In this document: in pieces, positions 57,684 through 64,000 of the stretch
Numbering within the stretch: the first letter of the stretch is position 1
How the letters are laid out: each line of letters starts with the position of its first letter
Source: Thermogemmatispora carboxidivorans
GTDB lineage: Bacteria > Chloroflexota > Ktedonobacteria > Ktedonobacterales > Ktedonobacteraceae
DNA: 64,000 nt
Direction: 5' to 3'
Assembly: GCF_000702505.1 (NCBI RefSeq)
Contig: NZ_JNIM01000001.1
Location: forward strand, 2,728,001 to 2,792,000
Notes under the pieces: generated by a model
What the model was told of the DNA's origin: nothing
What the model saw: the letters and a program-made list of their open reading frames with translations, nothing else
The model's database searches: none
Made by a program: the position numbers and the translations under genes

Positions 57684-60600
57684 CTAGGACTGGTAGGGCC
57701 GCGGGGGATGGGCGGCGGCGGGGTCGGCGGGCGGTGGTGTGAGGCGCGTGCGATAGGGCTGGCCCGTCGCGCTGGCGCGCTGCAGTTCGTCGTAGATCTC
57801 GAGGATGACTCTCTTGGTGCGATAGTCGTTGTAGCGCTTGGTGTCTTCTTTTTTGACGATGGGGAAGGTTTCCATGATGTAGTCGACGTCGTCGCGGGCG
57901 ATGCCGTAGAGGTGGAAGTAGGCAGCGTCCAGCTCGCAGCGCAAGAGGAAGCGCCGCTTTTCGTCCCAGCGGAAGGGCGGCCCGTCGTAGCCGCAGTCGC
58001 GGGCGAAGGCGACCAGGTCCCAGGCGGTGTAGGTGAGTTCGAGCACTCGCCGGGTGATCCAGGAATGAAGTGGCTCATCAGCCCACGGCGCTTTCTCTAG
58101 AAAGATGGAAGGTGGCAGATAGGCAGATTCATACACGACCCCCATAGGTAATGATGGCTTGGCATGCTTCTGACGAAGGATATAGTCTCCTGCGAAGCTA
58201 CACATACACGCAAGCAGGCAATTTATGAAATGTTGCTTATCTGAATTAGAAGTTACAATATAAAGTGTATAGCTTACCGCTGTTTTTGGAATAATAGCTC
58301 CGATAAGCGTGCGTTCATTGGTCGATGCTGTTATTTGTTTGATCACCAGGAACCATGCTCGTTGCCAGCTTCCAGGAATACGCTTATAGACTTCTTGCTC
58401 CGGGGCCCAAAGATAAGGCAGCGTCGCAAAGTATGGGTCCTGACGCTCCGCTATCGAGCTGGGGTGAGGCTGCTGTTGGCGAAAAGGATTCTGAGGATGT
58501 ATCTCAATGCTTGCAGCCCTGTGGTCGTACATGCCGGTCATCTTCCCCTCAAATATCGGCAGCCATCTCTGCCCATCTTTGTAGAACACATTCCCCTCCA
58601 GCCGCCAGCCTTCGCGCTCCAACTGCTCGCGCGTGCGGAAGAGATGCGAGTCGTTGGTCATATCAAACATCCTGATGAACTTCACCCCCCACGGATTCCC
58701 CTCAGCAGAGCCTTCCCTGACGAGCACCGGCACGCGCTCATAGATAGCCTTCGTCAGCTGCAGATCGCGGCGCGAGCGAAAGACGGGGCAGGTGCGCGTA
58801 TTGGGATTGATCAGGGCCACATCTTCGGCGGAAAGAGTAAAGCAGCGCTCCGGCTCCTGCAGCTCCTCCACCTTGTGCAGGAAAAAGGCGAAGGTCGCCC
58901 CCTGCGACACCGGCTCCGCGGAACCGGTCAGCGTCAGCAGGCAGAATTTGGCACGGCCATCTACATCAGGAAAGAGGCGCTCTCTGTTCTCAAAATCATA
59001 GAGACTGAGCAGCGAGCGCGCAGTCATGATATCCTGGAAGAACGCTTTCGTCGTATCGTCCGTCGCAATCCCGGAGGGCACAATGCAGCCCAGACGCCCG
59101 CGCGGGGCGAGCAGCAGGCGCATCGTCTCAGTAAAGATCGAATAGGTATTGATATCGCCCCGTCCGCAGAGAGGAAAGCGCCCGCTGTTGCGCACGAAAT
59201 GGCTCTCGTAGGCCGCCCGCTGCAGCTCCTCCTCAAAAGCAGCGTACAAGGCAGGGTCCTCGTCCTGCAAAGCCGCGATCATCTTCCGCCGCTGCGCCGC
59301 ATTAGGCGCATTGGCAATGTCAGGCCGACGCGAGGCAAACCACTCCTTCTCTTGCAGCTTGATGCGCTCCCAGGGCGGATTAGACAGCACCACATCGAAG
59401 CCGCCCGACCAGCCAGTCTCGGGGTTCTCCGGCTCCTCGCCCGGCTCCGGCAGACGGAAGACCCCTGGAAAAGCCAGGTGCCAGTGAAAGAAACCGTACA
59501 GCTCGCGCAAGCGCACAATCTCGGCCTTCATCCAGCCCGGCACCTGCTCGGGCGCCTCCTCAAACTTGCGCCGGACCTCCTCCGTAATCGGATACGGCAG
59601 CTCAGCCGTTCGTCGCTTGCGCCAGACAAAGGCCGCGCACCAGGCATCGGCCAGCCAGCGCGCCCGCTGATACTCCTGCGACCTCAGCAACTGACGATAG
59701 CGCTCCTGCTTACGATGCAACTGCTCAACATCATCATCACCGATCGCCTCCATGCGCGTCAGACCCTCCACAATCCGGCCCTGGTCCTGCCAGAGCTGCG
59801 CATCCAGCGTAAACAGACTGAGCTGGCCCGCCCGCTGGGCCCGATTGAGCTTCTTGTACTCCCCACACAGCGCGGAGTCATCGCCCTCGACCTTCTCAAA
59901 AGCGCTATCGGGAATACCCTCGCGCAGCAGGGCCGGCGTCGCCCCGATCAGGCTATTGCCGCACTGAATATGCGCATCCAGGAAAGAAAAAGGCTTGCCC
60001 GGCTCCAGCGCCTCCAGCCAGAGATTCACCTTGCACAACTCCACCGCCATCGGATTCACATCGACCCCATAGAGGCAGCGCCCCACCACATCGCGCAAGG
60101 CTCGCCGCCGGGCCTCCAGTCCCGGCTCCTCGCTGCCCGTGCGCACCGCCGCCAGCCGGCGCGCAATGCGATGGGCTGCAGCAATCAGAAAATGGCCGCT
60201 CCCGCAGGCCGGATCGCAGACCTTCAGACTCAGAATAGCCTGCTCAGGATCAGGCTGCGCACAGGCCCGCTCCAGCACCGGCTCCAGCGCCGAATCAAGC
60301 AGGCACTCGATCAGGCTGGTCGGCGTATAGTAGGTCCCCGTCGTCTTGCGCTTACTGCCCGCGACCACCTCCAACGTAAAGTTCGTCTGCTCCACATTGA
60401 TGGAAGGATGCATCTCCAACAGCGACTCATAGACGCTGCCCAGCTCCTCGGACCCCAGGTCTCTGTAGTTGACGACACGCAGGACCTTCTGCTCATCCTG
60501 GACCGTCGCCAAGGCCCGCACCGCCACCAGCAGCGCATAATTCGTCAGCTCGCAGTCAGCCAGATCGGGCAGGGCCTCGCGCGAGAACAAAAAGCCATTG

Positions 60601-61697
60601 AGCGCCGGCAGCCCCAGCTCTGGACAGCCCTGCTCGCTCCCCAGCCGCTCCATCACCAAACGCAGCGCCCGATAGAGATCGCTATGGCGCGTCCCCAGCC
60701 GCGCGCGCGCCAGACGACGCAGCCGCGCCGTCGAATAATAGTTCACATAGCGCCTCCGCGCCTCCTCATCGGCATCGGGCCGCAGCAGCACATCGCGATC
60801 TTCCGCCACAAAGAGCACGATCAAACGATAGATCAGCCGCAGCAACTGCTGATAATAATCCTCCGCATTCAGCTCACCGGAGCGCAAGCGATCACGCAGC
60901 GCATGATTGGCCGGATGCGCCAGAAAGCCACGCCCCAGCTCCTCGATAGCCGCAGTCACCCCCTGACGCAAATGCTCCAGCGCCCGCACCCCCTCCTCGT
61001 GCGCCTGCCGTGACCAGCGCTCCAACCAACAGTCAGCGGGATTCCTCCCCTCGAAGCGCGACTGATGACAGAGCAGCCAGAAGAGCGCAAAATCGGCGTA
61101 GGCCTCCCCGCGCAACATGGCCTCTAGATCGAACTCCAGATAGGCCTGGCGCGTCAAACTGACATTGCGGCGCAACAGCCGCAAGCGCAGCCCATTCGAG
61201 ACTATGCCCCACCAATGGCCAGACGAACGATTGAGCCATTCCTGCACCAGGCTAAAAGGACTGCTACGGCCACCGCTGGCGAGACGCTGGGTCTGATCAA
61301 GATCGGTCCGATAGCCCACCAGATGAATGGGCAGCTGCTGCCAGAAATAAGCGATCGGATAGCTCTTCTCCCCAATCACCTGCGGAGGTGCCTCCACCAA
61401 CTGACCGTAGCCCAGCTCGCGGAAGAGCGGCAACAGCCAGCGCTCGCGCGTCAGCCGTGTCTCATCCCCCTGCGGCGAGCGGGCCAGCGCCTCCTGAAAG
61501 CGCAGCCACGAGCGGCGAACGCGCGTCCAGGCATCGCTAATTACCTCGTTCAGCTGCTCCCCTTCCTGGTGATAAGCAGCCGCCCCCAGCCCTCCCAACG
61601 ACTCATCTCGCTGATCGATGCGCGCCAGAAGATCCGGCGGCAGCAAAGCCCCCTCAGACTCGATCGTCGAGAAAGTGATCTCCTGCCGTTGCTGCAT
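57684..61697 (-). CDS. Large adenine-specific DNA methyltransferase (DrmMI/Eco57I-like)
   Basis: The 1337-residue protein is a large N6-adenine DNA methylase of the Eco57I/PglX type. Motif I, KVCDPACGSGHFLIAAAHRI, lies near residue 490, preceded by TGTYYTPTSLIE. Motif IV is VVLSNPPWERIKL near residue 770, and the target recognition part follows. The size and the SNF2 helicase gene directly upstream match DrmMI and DrmD of class 1 DISARM, a phage defence system. BREX PglX or a type IIL methylase are alternatives. GC drops sharply at 58110-58350, inside the C-terminal specificity region. GGAGG lies 6 bases from the ATG. No other DISARM gene follows it on the downstream side. Confidence 0.83.
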   Translation of the reverse strand: MQQRQEITFSTIESEGALLPPDLLARIDQRDESLGGLGAAAYHQEGEQLNEVISDAWTRVRRSWLRFQEALARSPQGDETRLTRERWLLPLFRELGYGQLVEAPPQVIGEKSYPIAYFWQQLPIHLVGYRTDLDQTQRLASGGRSSPFSLVQEWLNRSSGHWWGIVSNGLRLRLLRRNVSLTRQAYLEFDLEAMLRGEAYADFALFWLLCHQSRFEGRNPADCWLERWSRQAHEEGVRALEHLRQGVTAAIEELGRGFLAHPANHALRDRLRSGELNAEDYYQQLLRLIYRLIVLFVAEDRDVLLRPDADEEARRRYVNYYSTARLRRLARARLGTRHSDLYRALRLVMERLGSEQGCPELGLPALNGFLFSREALPDLADCELTNYALLVAVRALATVQDEQKVLRVVNYRDLGSEELGSVYESLLEMHPSINVEQTNFTLEVVAGSKRKTTGTYYTPTSLIECLLDSALEPVLERACAQPDPEQAILSLKVCDPACGSGHFLIAAAHRIARRLAAVRTGSEEPGLEARRRALRDVVGRCLYGVDVNPMAVELCKVNLWLEALEPGKPFSFLDAHIQCGNSLIGATPALLREGIPDSAFEKVEGDDSALCGEYKKLNRAQRAGQLSLFTLDAQLWQDQGRIVEGLTRMEAIGDDDVEQLHRKQERYRQLLRSQEYQRARWLADAWCAAFVWRKRRTAELPYPITEEVRRKFEEAPEQVPGWMKAEIVRLRELYGFFHWHLAFPGVFRLPEPGEEPENPETGWSGGFDVVLSNPPWERIKLQEKEWFASRRPDIANAPNAAQRRKMIAALQDEDPALYAAFEEELQRAAYESHFVRNSGRFPLCGRGDINTYSIFTETMRLLLAPRGRLGCIVPSGIATDDTTKAFFQDIMTARSLLSLYDFENRERLFPDVDGRAKFCLLTLTGSAEPVSQGATFAFFLHKVEELQEPERCFTLSAEDVALINPNTRTCPVFRSRRDLQLTKAIYERVPVLVREGSAEGNPWGVKFIRMFDMTNDSHLFRTREQLEREGWRLEGNVFYKDGQRWLPIFEGKMTGMYDHRAASIEIHPQNPFRQQQPHPSSIAERQDPYFATLPYLWAPEQEVYKRIPGSWQRAWFLVIKQITASTNERTLIGAIIPKTAVSYTLYIVTSNSDKQHFINCLLACMCSFAGDYILRQKHAKPSLPMGVVYESAYLPPSIFLEKAPWADEPLHSWITRRVLELTYTAWDLVAFARDCGYDGPPFRWDEKRRFLLRCELDAAYFHLYGIARDDVDYIMETFPIVKKEDTKRYNDYRTKRVILEIYDELQRASATGQPYRTRLTPPPADPAAAHPPRPYQS

Positions 61698-61793
61698 AGA
61701 TGCCTCCGCCTTTCCTTGAGAGAATCGATGGTCGCCTGTCAGAGCAAGAACTTGCCCGTTCCTCTTCTTTTTTTCGAGCCCGGGCCTCCTACC

Positions 61794-64000
61794 TCACCGG
61801 GCCGGCAAAGGAAGATAGACATAGATGCCCAGCACATCGGGCGGCAGCAGCGGTTCAACGGCCAGATGGCGCAGACTCAACGACGCCACCTGACGTACGC
61901 GCCGATGCGACTCACGCAGCGCCGCGGCGCGCTCCTGGGCCCGCTCCTCCAGGTAGGGCAACAGATGCTGCGAGTAGCCATCGATGACTCGCTGCACAAA
62001 CTCCGTAATCTGCTCCGGCGCCAGATTGGCCTCAGCAGGTGCCTGCGCCAGCGCCTCAATCTCGCCAGCATCCTCAATCCAAACCGCCTGCGCAGGCGCC
62101 CTACGGAAGGCATAGAGCTGACACTCCTCTGCTAACAGCGCCTCCTCCTCGCCGCGCGTCGACGTGCGTAGATGGAAGCGCAGGCGGACCAGTAGCAGCG
62201 TCGTGCGCTCCTGAACATGGCTGGTACGAAAGACCCCACAACGCCGCGCAATGCGGCGATTATTCACATCATCAACTGGATCAAGGGCCGTATCCAACAC
62301 ATAGGCCGCCAGTCCCTCAACGAGCGGATGGGTACGACTCAGATAGAGCGTGCGCGGCAGCCCCATGCGCCGGAAACTGAGGCGGAGATGCTGACCAGTA
62401 GGCCCGGCATAGCGCAGCAGATTGATGGCATCGCGCAAAGGCATAGGCGTCTCCCGTAGATCCACCTCCAGCACATCCGGCTCCCCGCGCGGCTGCTTTA
62501 AAAAGGCCCCGTAGGCACGCAGCACCTCGGTCGTGAAGCGCTCCACCTCCTCGCCCGATCCGATAGCCGCCTGCACCTCGCGCAGCTCCTGAGCGACCTC
62601 CTCCACCTTGATGCTATGCTGCGCGAAGAGCGTCCGCGAGCGGCGCTCTCGATCAGAAGCTGCCTCCCACTCGCGGTGGAGATTCCTCTGTTCCCCCTTC
62701 AGCAGGTCCTCAAAGCCCGGCAGCAGCAACTGACCCGCATGCGCTCCGGTCAGGCTCTCATGCAAGAGCAAGCCCTCAAAGATGGCCTCGATCACCTGCT
62801 CGGCATCCAGCGGCACCGGCACCGAAATGCCCAGCTTGGAGCGAATTTCCCGATGCTTCTCAAGCAAGACCCGCAGCACCACCCCATCGATCTGATTATC
62901 CTCCCCAAAGAGCGTTATGACTTTCACCAGCGGGCTGACCTGCCCAAAGCGATCGACCCGCCCCTCTCGCTGCTCGTGGCGCGTCGGATTCCAGGAGAGA
63001 TCATAATGGAGCACAGCATTGAAATATTCTTGGAGATTGATACCCTCACTCAGACAATCGGTGCAGACCAGGACCCGCCGCTCGTGCTGAGCCAGTTGCA
63101 GGACCCGGCTCTCGCGCTCCGCTGGCGGCAAGAGGCCCGTAATGGCCGAGACCTCAATCGCTTCCGGCAAACGCTCCCGCAGCGCCCTCGCTACATACTC
63201 GGCAGTCGGGATGAAGCGGCAGAAGACGATCGGCTGATAACCATCCTGCACCAGCCCCTTGATCAGCTCAATCGCCTTTTGCAGCTTCGTATCCTGTTCA
63301 GAGGTAATAGCCTTGGCCTCATCCGCCATCGCCAGCAGACGACGTCGGACCCGCTGCTCTTCGCTGATGTCTGCCCCCTCCTCATCTCCCTCTTCGAAGT
63401 CGCTGCCCGGGACCAGATCGAGGCCCTCGGTTGCATCGCTGTCCAGCAGATCCAACACCGTATGGCGTCCGATCTGATCGGCCTCCTCTACGCTCTCGGC
63501 CCCGGCCACCTGGGCACGGCTCCGCAGCGTGGCCGCTGCTGCCGCCGGACTCGAGGCCAGCGAGCGCAGCAGGGCCAACGCCGACCACCAGCGCACCCGA
63601 CGCCGCGTCTGCCCGCCAGTAGGATCGCGCACCACCTCGCTGGCATAGCTGAGGGCTTTCTGCATCAAGCGTCGATAACTATCGGAAAGCCTATAAGACT
63701 CCAGATGGTCATCGCGCCTTGGAAACGGTGTCTCACGCTCCAAATACGAGCGAATATCAGCGCGTCGCCGCTGCACAAAATGCGCCGCCAGACGAATGCG
63801 GTGGCGCTCATTCTCCCTCCCACTGAGGTCCGGCGGCAGCTCCTTGAACTCCTCTTTCAAGAAGCCTAATAGCGAGCGAAAGGCCTCCTCTTTGCCGCTA
63901 TGAGGGGTGGCCGTGACCAGAATCAGGTGGCGATTTGGATCAGCCGCCAGCCCGGCGACCAGCTGGTAGCGCTGATGACGCGCGCTCCGCTCACTGCCGG
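61794..64000 (-). CDS. SNF2-family helicase, DrmD-like (5' end outside window)
   Basis: The visible 735 C-terminal residues belong to an SNF2/Swi2 DNA translocase. The frame is open to the right edge, and the first visible motif is LVTATPHSGKEEAFRSLLGFL (motif III). The second RecA-like lobe shows QPIVFCRFIPTAEYVARAL, then VLVCTDCLSEGINLQ and WNPTRHEQREGRVDRFGQ (motifs V-VI). A long C-terminal region without known motifs follows. It lies 96 bases upstream of the adenine methylase on the same strand. SNF2 helicase plus large methylase is the hallmark of class 1 DISARM (DrmD and DrmMI), but other restriction-like systems use the same pair. The N-terminal half and any upstream genes are beyond the window. 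Confidence 0.85.
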   Translation of the reverse strand, partial: GSERSARHQRYQLVAGLAADPNRHLILVTATPHSGKEEAFRSLLGFLKEEFKELPPDLSGRENERHRIRLAAHFVQRRRADIRSYLERETPFPRRDDHLESYRLSDSYRRLMQKALSYASEVVRDPTGGQTRRRVRWWSALALLRSLASSPAAAAATLRSRAQVAGAESVEEADQIGRHTVLDLLDSDATEGLDLVPGSDFEEGDEEGADISEEQRVRRRLLAMADEAKAITSEQDTKLQKAIELIKGLVQDGYQPIVFCRFIPTAEYVARALRERLPEAIEVSAITGLLPPAERESRVLQLAQHERRVLVCTDCLSEGINLQEYFNAVLHYDLSWNPTRHEQREGRVDRFGQVSPLVKVITLFGEDNQIDGVVLRVLLEKHREIRSKLGISVPVPLDAEQVIEAIFEGLLLHESLTGAHAGQLLLPGFEDLLKGEQRNLHREWEAASDRERRSRTLFAQHSIKVEEVAQELREVQAAIGSGEEVERFTTEVLRAYGAFLKQPRGEPDVLEVDLRETPMPLRDAINLLRYAGPTGQHLRLSFRRMGLPRTLYLSRTHPLVEGLAAYVLDTALDPVDDVNNRRIARRCGVFRTSHVQERTTLLLVRLRFHLRTSTRGEEEALLAEECQLYAFRRAPAQAVWIEDAGEIEALAQAPAEANLAPEQITEFVQRVIDGYSQHLLPYLEERAQERAAALRESHRRVRQVASLSLRHLAVEPLLPPDVLGIYVYLPLPAR

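Noticed and set aside
58335-61013. An 892-codon open frame on the plus strand
   Set aside because: It is antisense to the large methylase, which has all its catalytic motifs. The plus-strand product is rich in Arg, Gln, Leu and His as expected from the complement of GC-rich codons, and it has no ribosome site.
1-64000. tRNA, rRNA, insertion sequences and prophage genes
   Set aside because: No cloverleaf-like sequence with a TTCGAAT-type arm, rRNA core sequence, transposase motif or phage structural gene was recognised on either strand. A dedicated search (tRNAscan-SE, Infernal, ISfinder) would settle this.

Overview
The window looks like chromosomal DNA of a GC-rich (about 60 % by eye), probably thermophilic soil bacterium. 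The gene mix fits Chloroflexota, and Ktedonobacteria/Thermogemmatispora-like organisms in particular: abundant sugar ABC systems, secreted modular glycosidases with Pro/Thr linkers, a molybdenum hydroxylase catabolic operon, and ECF sigma factors with a SnoaL-like tail. The taxonomic call is inference from gene content; there is no rRNA or other marker gene here. Genes are preceded by strong GGAGG-type ribosome binding sites, and several appear to start at TTG or GTG.

Layout. 1-7.1 kb (+): the end of a sugar ABC permease, a secreted beta-helix glycosidase with three malectin modules, and a GH31 alpha-glucosidase, which together form an alpha-glucan utilisation locus. 7.2-18.7 kb (+): a complete type I CRISPR-Cas locus in the order cas1-cas2-cas4-WYL regulator-cas3-(small membrane ORF)-cas8-cas7-cas5-cas6. 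No CRISPR array lies in the window. Two almost identical 23-bp palindromes precede cas1 and the WYL regulator. cas8 has a strong internal start that would give a separate small subunit. The cas3-cas8 gap holds a promoter dyad, a pair of inverted repeat-like arms and a two-helix membrane ORF. 18.7-23 kb (-): an immunity-like protein, a methyltransferase, a nucleotidyltransferase-like protein and a metallophosphoesterase. 23-29.6 kb (-): a LacI-controlled catabolic operon (APC permease, BtpA-family protein, FGGY kinase, SDR) behind a clear sigma-70-type promoter with two operators. 29.7-38.8 kb (-): a catabolic operon with a three-subunit molybdenum hydroxylase, SDR, cyclase-family hydrolase, acyl-CoA ligase and an iron-type alcohol dehydrogenase. 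38.9-42 kb (-): a two-component system and a Nudix hydrolase. 42.2-46.4 kb (+): a possible leader or small RNA, an unknown 541-residue protein, a second immunity-like protein and a second methyltransferase. 46.6-53.9 kb (-): a GntR-controlled sugar operon (regulator, SIS protein, binding protein, two permeases, ROK kinase, SDR). 54.3-57.4 kb: an ECF sigma factor, a VOC protein and a zinc alcohol dehydrogenase. 57.7-64 kb (-): a large Eco57I/DrmMI-like adenine methylase and an SNF2 helicase cut by the window edge, resembling part of a class 1 DISARM defence system.

The window therefore has defence loci near both ends (CRISPR-Cas on the left, DISARM-like on the right), separated by sugar and carboxylic-acid catabolic operons with their own regulators. 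The most unusual material is inside the CRISPR-Cas locus.
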